Part shown: positions 8,951 to 18,372 of the stretch, piece by piece | Numbering within the stretch: position 1 is the stretch's first letter | Layout of the letters: the number at the start of each line of letters is the position of its first letter | Made by a program: the position numbers and the translations under genes | The notes under the pieces: model-generated | Seen by the model: the letters and a program-made list of their open reading frames with translations, nothing else | What the model was told of the DNA's origin: nothing | Databases searched by the model: none | Assembly (NCBI GenBank): GCA_022793195.1 | Contig: JAAWCJ010000029.1 | Span: 62,001-126,000 of the forward strand | Length of the DNA: 64,000 bases | Direction: 5' to 3' | Source: Lachnospiraceae bacterium | GTDB lineage: Bacteria > Bacillota > Clostridia > Lachnospirales > Lachnospiraceae

Positions 8951-9205
8951 GAAAATATACATCGTACTGATCTGGCATATAAGGCAGTCGGAAAACTTTT
9001 GGAGATTGTCAAAGTATGCAGTGTTACAAACAATGATGTCCTTATTACATTACAGAAAAAGGCAAAGGATTTCGAGGATTGTCTTGTTGCTACTTGCGCC
9101 AAATCTATACATTGTGATTATATTGCCACCCGAAGCAAAAGAGATTTTGAAGGTTTTGATATTCCTGTACTTACCCCAACCGAAATCCTTTTGCAAATCA
9201 TGTAA
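8951..9205 (+). pseudogene. C-terminal fragment of a PIN-domain toxin-like protein
   Basis: After an in-frame TAA at 8948, codons read ENIHRTDLAYKAVGKLLE, then IVKVCSVTNNDV and KDFEDCLVATCAKSIHCDYIATRSKRDFEG (given in parts), ending at a TAA at 9203-9205. The DFEDCL...ATR...DF pattern matches the C-terminal half of PIN-fold ribonucleases of the VapC type, including acidic residues of the metal site, but the N-terminal strand with the first catalytic aspartate is absent and no antitoxin is adjacent. The only usable internal start is a TTG at 8999. I read it as a decayed toxin-antitoxin locus. Confidence 0.65.
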
Positions 9206-9278
9206 TCCATAATTTCACAGAAATTTTCGCTTCGCTCCTTGCCTTTCCCTACTTCTACGCCGGGCACGTCGCCGGCCT

Positions 9279-9444
9279 CTAGTGTTCTGTCTGGATTATA
9301 TCTGACGAAACTCCGCAGAATATTCGCTCATCGGCAAGGCGGATTTTCGACGGCGTAGCGGTGGCTACGGATAGAAAATTCAACGCAGCAGATGGGCGAA
9401 AAGGCAAGGAGGTTTGGCTGGATATAATCCAGACAGAGCACTAG
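9279..9444. repeat. Large hairpin element C (166 bp) downstream of groEL
   Basis: Terminal arms of 24 bp (9279-9302 and 9421-9444) pair with one G-T wobble, starting CTAGTG and ending at GGATTATATC. Inside, on the minus strand, nested stems follow: CATC/GATG, ATTTTC/GAAAAT and GTAGC/GCTAC. Between the CATC/GATG and ATTTTC/GAAAAT stems lie unpaired GCTGCGTTGA on one side and CCGCCTTGCC on the other. These internal-loop sequences resemble those of elements A and B (17161-17339, 41335-41548). Stretches 9206-9278 and 9445-9480 next to it are rich in short CTTCGCTTCG-type inverted repeats, and I see no gene in them. Confidence 0.7.
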
Positions 9445-9480
9445 CTTGACTTCGCTTCGCTCCGTCGCGCTAGAGGCGGC

Positions 9481-9562
9481 GCCGGATAGAAATAAAAGGA
9501 GTACCGCCAAGGCTTTGAGCAAGCTCAAGTCCCTGGCGGTACTCCTTTTATTTCTGCCCGGC
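9481..9562. terminator. Long bidirectional hairpin terminator after groEL
   Basis: Left arm 9481-9509 and right arm 9534-9562 form a stem of more than 25 bp: GCCGG/CCGGC, a 2-bp bulge, then a 22-bp perfect stem beginning AGAAATAAAAGG and ending ACCGCCA. The loop holds a second small hairpin (TTTGAGC/GCTCAAG). It ends 10 bp after the groEL stop and is A/T-rich at the base on both sides, as expected for a factor-independent terminator. Confidence 0.85.
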
Positions 9563-9572
9563 TTGTGGCTGA

Positions 9573-11201
<1,629 letters not shown>

Positions 11202-11225
11202 TTAATCTCCTTTATTCTAATATGC

Positions 11226-11498
11226 TTATTTCACAACTGCCAGGATATCTCCCTGTTTTACAACGATGTACTCTTCCTCATCCAACTTCACTTCTGTGCC
11301 GGCGTATTTGGAATAAATCACTGCATCTCCCACAGCTACCTCCATTTTCACATCATCGGTGCCGGGACCCACAGCTACCACTTGCGCCTGCTGGGGTTTT
11401 TCCTTTGCGGTGCCGGGAAGGACAATCCCGGACTTTGTAGTCTCTTCTGCTTCAACCTGTTTTAATACGACTCTGTCGCCTAAAGGTACTAACTTCAT
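11226..11498 (-). CDS. groS: Co-chaperonin GroES (Hsp10)
   Basis: Caps the GroEL cavity as a heptamer. The 90-residue protein starts [19 protein letters not shown] and has the mobile-loop region [18 protein letters not shown] (about residues 21-38). Two ATGs are possible: the one at 11498 lies seven bases after AGGAGG, whereas the one at 11504 is only one base after it, so 11498 is the better start. It is the first gene of the groESL operon behind the CIRCE element. Confidence 0.97.
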   Translation of the reverse strand: MKLVPLGDRVVLKQVEAEETTKSGIVLPGTAKEKPQQAQVVAVGPGTDDVKMEVAVGDAVIYSKYAGTEVKLDEEEYIVVKQGDILAVVK

Positions 11499-11520
11499 TT
11501 TCATTCCTCCTGTTTAATTA

Positions 11521-11547
11521 TTAGCACTCACTTTAATTGAGTGCTAA
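11521..11547 (-). promoter_or_regulatory. CIRCE operator (HrcA binding site) of groESL
   Basis: Perfect CIRCE: TTAGCACTC, nine bases, GAGTGCTAA, 22 bp upstream of the groES start and just downstream of the promoter. By established knowledge HrcA binds here and represses until heat or protein stress. hrcA itself is not in the window. Confidence 0.97.
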
Positions 11548-11559
11548 CCAACTGTTACT

Positions 11560-11588
11560 ATCTTATATAATTTAAATTCAAAATGCAA
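11560..11588 (-). promoter_or_regulatory. Promoter of groESL
   Basis: On the minus strand TTGCAT (11583-11588), 17 bp, TAAGAT (11560-11565). The CIRCE lies directly downstream, the usual arrangement for HrcA repression. Confidence 0.8.
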
Positions 11589-11701
11589 CGTTGTTTTAAA
11601 GGCTGATTTTCCGCATTTCCCGTTATTATCTTTTATTTTCCCCGTTTTTCTCATTATTATTTGTTTTTTCTATATTTTTTCATTTTCGTTAAATTATCCC
11701 T

Positions 11702-11729
11702 TTTCATATTTCCCAAAAAGGATTACAAT
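11702..11729 (+). promoter_or_regulatory. Possible promoter of the small membrane-anchored protein
   Basis: TTTCAT (11702-11707), 16 bp, TACAAT (11724-11729), 36 bp before the start at 11765. The -35 is weak. Confidence 0.45.
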
Positions 11730-11764
11730 ATTACCATAGTTTTTTCTGAGAAAGGAGTTTTGAC

Positions 11765-12106
11765 ATGTGTAAAAGAAAAGGATTTTTTAAAAAGCTTCTG
11801 GCTGTGACTGCCATTGTCGGCGGGGCCGCCGTCCTGATTTCAAAATTAAAAGGGAACCACAAAGAAACCTGCTCTGAGGATTGTTATGATGACGATGAAT
11901 CTTTAGATGATGAGAGCAGTGATACGTCTGCCAGAAATTATGTTCCCATTTCCCACGGACAAGAAGGCGCTGAGCCGGAATCCCCTTCCGAAGAAGCTGC
12001 TCCGTCCGCAGAAGAAATTGCCGCAAAGCTGGAACAAGCTGTTGCGGAAACCGAGGCCAGATACGAAGAAGCTGCCAAAGAAGCTGCTGCCGATCAGGAA
12101 AAATAA
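11765..12106 (+). CDS. Small membrane-anchored acidic protein of unknown function
   Basis: A 113-residue protein that I do not recognise. It has a basic start (MCKRKGFFKK), one hydrophobic segment (LLAVTAIVGGAAVLI, about residues 11-25), then a strongly acidic stretch (DDDESLDDESSD) and an alanine/glutamate-rich C-terminal helix (about 75-113) likely to form a coiled coil. This suggests a membrane-anchored, helical cytoplasmic or surface protein. A GAAAGGAG ribosome site lies eight bases before the ATG. It is monocistronic: convergent with the MocR gene, and both share the terminator at 12122-12187. Confidence 0.75.
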   Translation: MCKRKGFFKKLLAVTAIVGGAAVLISKLKGNHKETCSEDCYDDDESLDDESSDTSARNYVPISHGQEGAEPESPSEEAAPSAEEIAAKLEQAVAETEARYEEAAKEAAADQEK

Positions 12107-12121
12107 ACCGGAAAGCCTATC

Positions 12122-12187
12122 GAGGGCTGTTGCAAAGTATAAAGTATCCGGGTACATGTGAATTCCGGATACTTTTCAACAGTCCTC
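12122..12187. terminator. Bidirectional terminator between two convergent genes
   Basis: Nested hairpin: outer arms GAGGGCTGTTG (12122-12132) and CAACAGTCCTC (12177-12187) with one G-T pair, inner arms AAGTATCCGG and CCGGATACTT. It overlaps the last codons of the MocR gene. It belongs to the dispersed GGGCTGTTGCAAA-type terminator repeats also seen at 17129, 46694 and 52346. Confidence 0.75.
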
Positions 12188-13603
12188 ATATTTTCCTTTT
12201 GGTAATTCAGAAAACGCCCCGGCCAAAAGCCCCGCGCCACGTTCAATCTCTTCTTTTCCAAGGCTTGCATATCCAAGGAGCACCGTGCCTGTCTCTTCTT
12301 TTCCCTGCCCTTGTTTTCCAATATCAAATTCCGAAAGACCATAAACACGCACACCGGCTGAACCTGCTGCCTGTATGAGTTCCTCCTCCGTATGTCCGCA
12401 CCTGCTCTTCAGAAGAATATGGATTCCGGCATACGCCCCACTGACGGAAAAAGTTTCTGAAAGAGGAAAAAGCGCAGCCAGGAGCGCATCATGTTTGGCT
12501 TTATAAATCCCCCTCATCTTATTTAAATGGCGTTCATAGTACCCGCCTTCCATAAATTCCGTCAAAATCCTCTGGTCAATCCTGGAAACCGTGGAAGCAT
12601 AAAAACTACAGGAACTCTCATAAAGGGCAAGGAGCGATTCCGGAAGCATCATATAACTGACACGGATACCAGGGGCAACTGCCCTGGAAAAAGTCCCCAA
12701 ATAAATGACCCTCCCTTTTGTATCTGCGCTTTGCAAAGAGGGGACAGGCTTTCCTTTATACCGGAATTCACTGTCATAATCATCTTCAATCAGATAACGT
12801 CCCTCCTGCCCCGAAGCCCAGGAAAGCAGCTCCATCCTTCTTTTAATGGGCATGATAATTCCCGTGGGAAACTGATGGGAGGGCATCACATAAGCAATTT
12901 TCGCACCGGAAGCCTCCAGGGCATCCGCTCTCATTCCGCTTCCGTCCATTTCCACAGGGAGCACCTTGTGTCCCAGACATTCAAATACGCGGTAAGCCTG
13001 CCGGTAAGTGGGCGTCTCCATGGCAATCCTCTGATTTCCCAAAAGCTGATGGAGCAGCATCAGGAGATATTCATTCCCGGCCCCAACAAGAATCTGCTCC
13101 GGCCTGCAGTTGACCCCCCTGGCTCCATAAAGATAAGTACAAATGGCCTGCCGCAAAGCTGCGTCGCCTTTATTTTCCCCAGCGGAAAAAAGTTCCCTGT
13201 TGTCATCGTTTAAACTGTTTTTAGACAGCCGCCTCCAAAGGCCGTAAGGAAAACGCTCCAGGTCAATGCCCCGCGGAGAAAAATCCACCAGCCATTGTTT
13301 CTTTTCCCGGTTTTTCTTTTCCTCCGGCTGTTCCATCCTCTGCTCCAGGTGAAACAGAGTATCCAGTTTTGCCACAAAATATCCGCGGTAAGGCTCCGCC
13401 TCCAGATACCCTTCCGCCACCAGCTGGTCATAGGCCAGCTGAGTCGTACTTCTGCTGACTTCCAGATGTTCTGCCAGTTTTCTGGTGGAGGGAAGCCTTG
13501 TTCCCGCCAAAAGACGCTTTGTCCTGATCTGTACTTTTATATATTTATAAATCTGCTCATACAAGGGTTCTTGTTCGCTGAAGGGAATCGTCAGCTCATA
13601 CAT
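12176..13603 (-). CDS. MocR/GabR-type regulator (GntR helix-turn-helix fused to class I aminotransferase fold)
   Basis: A 475-residue transcription regulator: GntR winged helix at about residues 10-78 (RLPSTRKLAEHLEVSRSTTQ) and an aminotransferase-like domain at about 105-465. Regulators of this family usually bind pyridoxal phosphate and respond to amino compounds such as GABA or to vitamin B6. The pocket residues EDDYDSEFRY (273-282) are kept, but the Schiff-base lysine of the usual GTFSK motif is Arg307 here (GTFSRAVAPGIR). Cofactor binding would therefore be non-covalent or lost. It is not next to an obvious pdx or gab gene; the upstream small gene ends one base before its start, so the two are coupled. 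Confidence 0.9.
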   Translation of the reverse strand: MYELTIPFSEQEPLYEQIYKYIKVQIRTKRLLAGTRLPSTRKLAEHLEVSRSTTQLAYDQLVAEGYLEAEPYRGYFVAKLDTLFHLEQRMEQPEEKKNREKKQWLVDFSPRGIDLERFPYGLWRRLSKNSLNDDNRELFSAGENKGDAALRQAICTYLYGARGVNCRPEQILVGAGNEYLLMLLHQLLGNQRIAMETPTYRQAYRVFECLGHKVLPVEMDGSGMRADALEASGAKIAYVMPSHQFPTGIIMPIKRRMELLSWASGQEGRYLIEDDYDSEFRYKGKPVPSLQSADTKGRVIYLGTFSRAVAPGIRVSYMMLPESLLALYESSCSFYASTVSRIDQRILTEFMEGGYYERHLNKMRGIYKAKHDALLAALFPLSETFSVSGAYAGIHILLKSRCGHTEEELIQAAGSAGVRVYGLSEFDIGKQGQGKEETGTVLLGYASLGKEEIERGAGLLAGAFSELPKGKYEDC

Positions 13604-13604
13604 C

Positions 13605-13892
13605 CTATTCTTCCACCATGCCCAGGGACTTCATAATCTCATATCCATCCAGGATTCCCGCCATATAAGCGTTTACTACCCTTTCTGTTTCCGCCTCATC
13701 CCGCCTGGCTATCAGTGTACCGACTGTTTCCTCCTCGTTTTCAGAAAGCTTCAGGGTTCTGTATTTCTCATCTGCCCTGCGGACCTCCGCAACCACCTTC
13801 TGGTATTCCGCATCGTTCGTCAACAAGGTGTTTAACGTACCACTTTTCATACTGCCTGCCATCAATTTTAGTTTCTCTTTGATTATTTCCAT
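13605..13892 (-). CDS. Small helical protein of unknown function
   Basis: A 95-residue, charged, mostly helical protein (MEIIKEKLKLMAGSMK at the start, DGYEIMKSLGMVEE at the end) without membrane segments. I do not recognise the family with confidence; the C-terminal AYMAGILDGYEIMKSLG resembles small uncharacterised proteins common in Clostridia. I chose the ATG at 13892 because AAAGGAGTGAAG precedes it. It lies 25 bp after glnS and one base before the MocR start, so it is probably translated from the glnS transcript and coupled to the regulator. Confidence 0.75.
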   Translation of the reverse strand: MEIIKEKLKLMAGSMKSGTLNTLLTNDAEYQKVVAEVRRADEKYRTLKLSENEEETVGTLIARRDEAETERVVNAYMAGILDGYEIMKSLGMVEE

Positions 13893-13917
13893 CTTCACTC
13901 CTTTTGCACATCGTTTT

Positions 13918-15588
13918 TTATTTCTGCTCAATTTTAAAAGAACTTTTTAACGATACAATCCGGTTAAATACCAGGTGCTTCGGACTTGAATCCTTGCTGT
14001 CCACACAAAAATAGCCATTTCGCACAAACTGAAAACTCTCCGGCGCTGCTGCCTCCGCAAGATTTGGCTCCAGATAACATTCCTTCAACACCACCAGGGA
14101 ATTGGGATTCAAATTCAGGCTTCCGTCTTCATCATTATAAACGCCCCGTTCTTCATCCACAATATTTTCATACAGACGGACTTCCGCTTTCACCGCATGA
14201 CGGGCCGATACCCAGTGAATGGTGCCCTTCACCTTCCTTCCCGTAAAGCCATTGCCGCTCCTGGTCTCCGGGTCATAAGTACAGTGTACTTCTATAACAT
14301 TGCCATCCTCATCTTTTACTATATCCGTACAGGTGACAAAGTATCCATTCATCAGGCGGACTTCATTTCCGGGATAAAGACGGAAATACTTTTTCACAGG
14401 CACTTCCATAAAATCTTCCTGCTCTATATAAAGCTCCTTGCAAAAAGGCACTTTACGGACACCCAGGTCAGGATTCTCCTGATTGTTCTGCACCTCCATA
14501 TATTCCACCTGATCTTCGGGATAATTGTCAATGACCAGTTTCAGGGGATGGAGAACCGCCATCATTCTGGGCCGTTTCATTTTTAAATCTTCCCGGATAC
14601 AGTATTCCAGCATAGGCATTTCACAGGTACTGTTACTTTTTGACACTCCGGCCATTTCCACAAACATCCGAATAGATTCCGGTGTATAGCCGCGGCGCCT
14701 GAGGCCACTGATGGATACAAGCCTCGGGTCGTCCCAGCCATCCACAATGCCATCCTCCACCAGCTTTTTAATATACCGTTTTCCTGTCACCACATTTTTC
14801 AGGTACAGTTTTGCAAATTCAATCTGCTTGGGCGGATGGTCAAACTCACATTCCTGCACCACCCAGTTATAAAGGGGCCTGTGGTCTTCAAATTCCAAAG
14901 TACAGACAGAATGAGTCACATGCTCCACTGCATCCTCAATGGGATGGGCAAAATCGTACATCGGATAAATGCACCATGCATCGCCGGTGTTGTGATGGCT
15001 CATATGGGCCACCCGGTAGATAACAGGATCTCTCATATTGATATTGGGCGACGCCATATCAATTTTAGCCCGGAGCACTTTTTCCCCGTCTTTGTAAAGC
15101 CCCTTCTTCATGTTTTCAAAAAGCTCCAGATTTTCTTCAATACTCCTGTCGCGGTAGGGGCTGTTTTTCCCGGGTTCTGTCAAAGTCCCTCTGTATTCCC
15201 TGATCTGCTCCGCTGTCAGGTCACAGACAAATGCCTTTCCTTTTTTGATCAGTAAAACGGCACATTCATACATGGTTTCAAAATAATCGGAGGCAAAAAA
15301 CAGCCGGTCTTCCCAATCTGCCCCCAGCCAAGCCACGTCTTCTTTTATGGACTCCACAAACTCACTTTTCTCTTTTGTGGGGTTTGTATCGTCAAATCGC
15401 ATATTAAACTTTCCCTGGTATTTTTGGGCCAGCCCATAATTTAAAAGGATGGACTTGGCATGTCCAATATGAAGATAGCCATTTGGCTCCGGTGGAAATC
15501 TGGTCTGCACATGATCATAAACCCCCTCTGCCAAATCCTTATCAATAATTTGTTCGATAAAGTTTTTTGTTTCATTTTCCATAACCAT
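13918..15588 (-). CDS. glnS: Glutaminyl-tRNA synthetase
   Basis: Charges tRNA-Gln with glutamine directly. The 556-residue class I synthetase shows [17 protein letters not shown] (HIGH motif, about residues 31-47), the CP1 and acceptor-binding regions, a VSKSN segment in place of KMSKS ([11 protein letters not shown]) and the two C-terminal anticodon-binding beta barrels (about 340-550). Many Firmicutes lack GlnRS and use Glu-tRNA amidation, but a transferred glnS is common in gut Clostridia. It is the first gene of a unit with the small protein and the MocR regulator; AGGAGG is five bases before the ATG. Confidence 0.96.
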   Translation of the reverse strand: MVMENETKNFIEQIIDKDLAEGVYDHVQTRFPPEPNGYLHIGHAKSILLNYGLAQKYQGKFNMRFDDTNPTKEKSEFVESIKEDVAWLGADWEDRLFFASDYFETMYECAVLLIKKGKAFVCDLTAEQIREYRGTLTEPGKNSPYRDRSIEENLELFENMKKGLYKDGEKVLRAKIDMASPNINMRDPVIYRVAHMSHHNTGDAWCIYPMYDFAHPIEDAVEHVTHSVCTLEFEDHRPLYNWVVQECEFDHPPKQIEFAKLYLKNVVTGKRYIKKLVEDGIVDGWDDPRLVSISGLRRRGYTPESIRMFVEMAGVSKSNSTCEMPMLEYCIREDLKMKRPRMMAVLHPLKLVIDNYPEDQVEYMEVQNNQENPDLGVRKVPFCKELYIEQEDFMEVPVKKYFRLYPGNEVRLMNGYFVTCTDIVKDEDGNVIEVHCTYDPETRSGNGFTGRKVKGTIHWVSARHAVKAEVRLYENIVDEERGVYNDEDGSLNLNPNSLVVLKECYLEPNLAEAAAPESFQFVRNGYFCVDSKDSSPKHLVFNRIVSLKSSFKIEQK

Positions 15589-15697
15589 AAAAGCCTCCTG
15601 CTATCCGTAATGTAAGGAAAATACCGTTTTATCGTATAGAAAAACCCTTTGTGGAAGCGCAGGGCACAACCATTTCACAGTATTTCCAATATTTTTT

Positions 15698-15703
15698 ATC
15701 ATA
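15698..15703 (-). promoter_or_regulatory. Extended -10 promoter of glnS
   Basis: On the minus strand TGGTATGAT forms an extended -10, about 110 bp upstream of glnS; the -35 region is poor. The leader (15589-15690) shows no T-box that I can recognise, but does carry a stray ATCGTATAG similar to the repeat at 793. Confidence 0.5.
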
Positions 15704-15742
15704 CCACAAAATTTTGATTTTTAAAATACTTTATAAATTGTC

Positions 15743-15771
15743 TTGTTATTTTCCACTTTCTGTTCTAAAAT
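15743..15771 (+). promoter_or_regulatory. Promoter of tmcAL
   Basis: TTGTTA (15743-15748), 17 bp, TAAAAT (15766-15771), 32 bp before the ATG. It diverges from the glnS promoter. Confidence 0.65.
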
Positions 15772-15803
15772 AGAGACAACTACAGGGAACAGGGGGGTTG
15801 ATT

Positions 15804-17090
15804 ATGAAGGTTGTCGGTTTAATTACGGAATATAATCCTTTCCACAACGGCCATTCCTACCATATCCAAAAAGCCAGGGAAATAACCGGCGCAGATTATT
15901 GTATCGTCATTATGAGCGGCCATTATGTCCAGCGGGGTGAGCCTGCATGTATGGACAAATACCTGAGAGCAAATATCGCCCTTCTTTCCGGCGCCGACCT
16001 GGTACTGGAGCTGCCGGTTCCCTTTGCCACCGGAAGTGCGGAATACTTTGCCGCAGGGGCAGTCTCTGTCCTGGACAAACTGGGTGTGGTGGATTTTCTC
16101 TGTTTCGGAAGTGAAAGTGGAAACTTGCCACTTATTTCCTCTGTGGCTTCCATTTTTTCCAGGGAACCTGAACCCTTTTCCGGCCTGGTGAAGCAGTTTC
16201 TCGCAGATGGTTCCAGCTATCCGGCAGCCAGAACTAAGGCACTTATCCGCTATCTGACAGAATACGCTCCATCTGATGGAGAATCTCTTCCTGTGGATCA
16301 GATTCAGTCTTTGATCTCAGCTCCCAACAACATTCTGGGAATTGAGTATGTCAAGGCCCTGGACCGGCGCCATTCGTCCATCCGGCCTGTCACCATCCGG
16401 CGGACCACCGATTATTTGTCAAAATCCCTGTCACTTCCTTTTTGTTCCTCTACGGCTATCCGTCATACGTTTCAATCGGGGACTTCCGGCACACAGCCCA
16501 TAACTCAGTCTTTGAAAACGGTGCGTTCCTTCGTACCGCGGGAAGCTTACTCCGTTATGTCTGAAAATTTTAATTCCAGGCTTCCTATTTTTGCAGATGA
16601 TTTCTCTTCCATGTTGTTATATAAACTGCTTTCTGCAAGGTACGACGACCTGACCGATTACCTGGATGTTTCCCCTGACCTGGAAAACAGGATTAAAAAA
16701 CAGCTTACGGAAATTTCCTCTTTTACCGGTTTCATCGACGCAGTCAAATGTCGCCAGTATACCAGAACCAGAATCAGCCGTGCGCTACTTCATATCCTGC
16801 TGGATATCAAAGTGGAGGATATGATCCGCTACCGTGAAAATGATTACGTTTCCTATGCCAGGATGTTGGGCTTCAAAAAAAGCGCTTCCGCCCTCCTAAA
16901 AGCCATAAAACGGAATTCTTCCGTACCTCTGATTACAAAAATGGCCGATGCGGAAGGCCAGCTTGACTCAGTCAGTTCCAACATGCTCAGCCAGGAAGGC
17001 TTTGCTTCCAATTTGTATCAGTCGGTTGTATACAACAAATATGGATGCCGGATGAAAAACGAATATACTTACGGTATTATTAAATTATAA
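15804..17090 (+). CDS. tmcAL: tRNA(Met) cytidine acetate ligase TmcAL (YlbM)
   Basis: TmcAL forms N4-acetylcytidine at the wobble position of elongator tRNA-Met using acetate and ATP. The 428-residue protein opens with the nucleotidyltransferase motif VGLITEYNPFHNGHSYH (HxGH-like, residues 3-20) and has MSGHYVQRGEPA and FGSES segments characteristic of the family. I chose the ATG at 15804, six bases after AGGGGGG, over a TTG at 15798. It is divergent from glnS and convergent with the alpha/beta hydrolase gene. Confidence 0.93.
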   Translation: MKVVGLITEYNPFHNGHSYHIQKAREITGADYCIVIMSGHYVQRGEPACMDKYLRANIALLSGADLVLELPVPFATGSAEYFAAGAVSVLDKLGVVDFLCFGSESGNLPLISSVASIFSREPEPFSGLVKQFLADGSSYPAARTKALIRYLTEYAPSDGESLPVDQIQSLISAPNNILGIEYVKALDRRHSSIRPVTIRRTTDYLSKSLSLPFCSSTAIRHTFQSGTSGTQPITQSLKTVRSFVPREAYSVMSENFNSRLPIFADDFSSMLLYKLLSARYDDLTDYLDVSPDLENRIKKQLTEISSFTGFIDAVKCRQYTRTRISRALLHILLDIKVEDMIRYRENDYVSYARMLGFKKSASALLKAIKRNSSVPLITKMADAEGQLDSVSSNMLSQEGFASNLYQSVVYNKYGCRMKNEYTYGIIKL

Positions 17091-17128
17091 TTCAAAGGCT
17101 TTGGCATCCGAGTTCAGTATAACAAAAA

Positions 17129-17373
17129 GGGATTGTTGCAAAATATCTGGATTTATATATGCCCAGCATCCCTCCTGTCTCTGTCCTTATCCGATAGGCA
17201 GATTTTGCAGGTTTTGTGAGACTAGCGGCGCCAGCCCCGCTGACCGGCTTCTATGGAAGCGGCGGCTGGTGGCAATAGGCGGCGCAGCAAAACCAAAAAA
17301 TCAACGTGGATAAGAACAGAGACAGGAGGGATGCTGGGCAGACATAACTATCAGAATATTTTACAACAATCCC
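17129..17373. terminator. Terminator-type inverted repeat interrupted by element A
   Basis: Outer arms (17129-17150 and 17352-17373) match as GGGATTGTTG, C or T, AAAATAT, with a one-base bulge. They are the same type as the compact hairpin at 46694-46740, but here 201 bp, mostly element A, sits in the loop. The whole unit lies between convergent genes tmcAL and the hydrolase and probably ends both transcripts. Confidence 0.7.
17161..17339 (-). repeat. Structured element A: 115-bp conserved core inside a 32-bp stem
   Basis: Arms 17161-17192 and 17308-17339 pair at 31 of 32 positions (begin GCCCAGCATCCC). The core 17193-17307, read on the minus strand, is about 90% identical over all 115 bases to the core of element B (41385-41499). 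Inside the core GATTTT pairs with AAAATC and GGTTTTG with CAAAACC, followed by further GC-rich stems (CCGCT/AGCGG; CTTC/GAAG). No convincing open frame lies in it. It could be a non-coding RNA or a non-autonomous mobile hairpin. Confidence 0.8.
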
Positions 17374-17383
17374 TTTAATAATT

Positions 17384-18352
17384 TTACTTCCCCGCTTCCT
17401 CAGAAGAGAGAATCCTTTTCACCGTCCGCCCCCACTCCTCCGGTTCATTCTTAATAGGGGAATGGGCAGATTTCTCAAACCAAATCCATTCCTTTTTTGG
17501 TGCCGAAAGCTGATTAAACCATTTCTCTGCAAGAGGAATCGGCGTATTCTGGTCATGGCGGCCTTCTGTGAGGTACACTGGCATTTTAAGCTCCGGGACT
17601 ATTTCGCCCAAATCAAAGTCCACCACTTCATCCCACATGGCTCTGAGGCTGAAAAATGCTCCTTTATAATATTTCCACAAATCAAAAAGGCTGTATTCGG
17701 GAGAATGTAAAATTGGCAACAATACCGATTTGATGATACCGTCACTTTCTCCGTAATCCTCTCCGCCATATTTGGACATCAAATTCCGCTGAACCATCAA
17801 GTCATCCAAACTTTTATAATGTCCTTTATCCGGCCAGCCAATCCGCTCCAGATCCGAAAGTGCTTTCTTATCCCCTCGTTTTTTCGCCTCTTTAAGGACA
17901 AACTCATAGGACAGTCGTTCGTTTTCGGATCCGCTCACAAACTGGCCCATTCCAATATAAGCCGCCACATCTTCCGGATATTTATGGGCCAGAAGCGTCC
18001 CCAGGAGGGAGCCCCAGGAATGTCCCACAATATAGACTGATCTTTTCTTAAACCGTTCCTTCAGATAAGCCACAAGCTCATGGGCATCCTCCACCATCCG
18101 CCACACGTTGAGATCATCCTCTTTCAGATTTTTGCTATAGCTTAAACCGGCGCCCCGCTGATCCCAACACACCATAGTGGCGTTTTCCGCCAGGGCTGAT
18201 TGGTCTTTTAACACCCAGTGCCTGTCACATACCCCCGGCCCGCCATGGAGAAACAGCAAGACGGGAAGCGATACATCACAGCTGCGTATGCGGATATGCT
18301 GCAGGATGTTTCCCAGGGAAACCGTAGTTTTTTCATCAATCGCGTAAGCCAT
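17384..18352 (-). CDS. Alpha/beta hydrolase, proline iminopeptidase-like
   Basis: A 322-residue cytoplasmic hydrolase. Oxyanion loop FLHGGPG (residues 34-40), nucleophile elbow GHSWGS, catalytic aspartate in EGRHDQNTP and histidine in KSAHSP near the C-terminus form a complete triad. The HGGPG plus GHSWGS combination is typical of prolyl aminopeptidase-like enzymes and related serine hydrolases; the substrate cannot be told. A GGGGGAG site precedes the start. It lies 20 bp after the PFL-family gene at the end of the long minus-strand run. Confidence 0.85.
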   Translation of the reverse strand: MAYAIDEKTTVSLGNILQHIRIRSCDVSLPVLLFLHGGPGVCDRHWVLKDQSALAENATMVCWDQRGAGLSYSKNLKEDDLNVWRMVEDAHELVAYLKERFKKRSVYIVGHSWGSLLGTLLAHKYPEDVAAYIGMGQFVSGSENERLSYEFVLKEAKKRGDKKALSDLERIGWPDKGHYKSLDDLMVQRNLMSKYGGEDYGESDGIIKSVLLPILHSPEYSLFDLWKYYKGAFFSLRAMWDEVVDFDLGEIVPELKMPVYLTEGRHDQNTPIPLAEKWFNQLSAPKKEWIWFEKSAHSPIKNEPEEWGRTVKRILSSEEAGK

Positions 18353-18372
18353 GCCAACTCCCCCTTTTTCGT

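Noticed and set aside
8826-9212. 128-codon plus-strand frame across the glycerate kinase promoter
   Set aside because: A different frame over the same stretch gives recognisable PIN-domain sequence; this frame does not and overlaps the promoter.
15589-15700. T-box leader of glnS
   Set aside because: No T-box sequence, specifier loop or terminator/antiterminator pair could be recognised.
17101-17313. 70-codon plus-strand frame within element A
   Set aside because: It runs through the stem and core of a structured repeat, has no ribosome site and the frame is not kept in element B.
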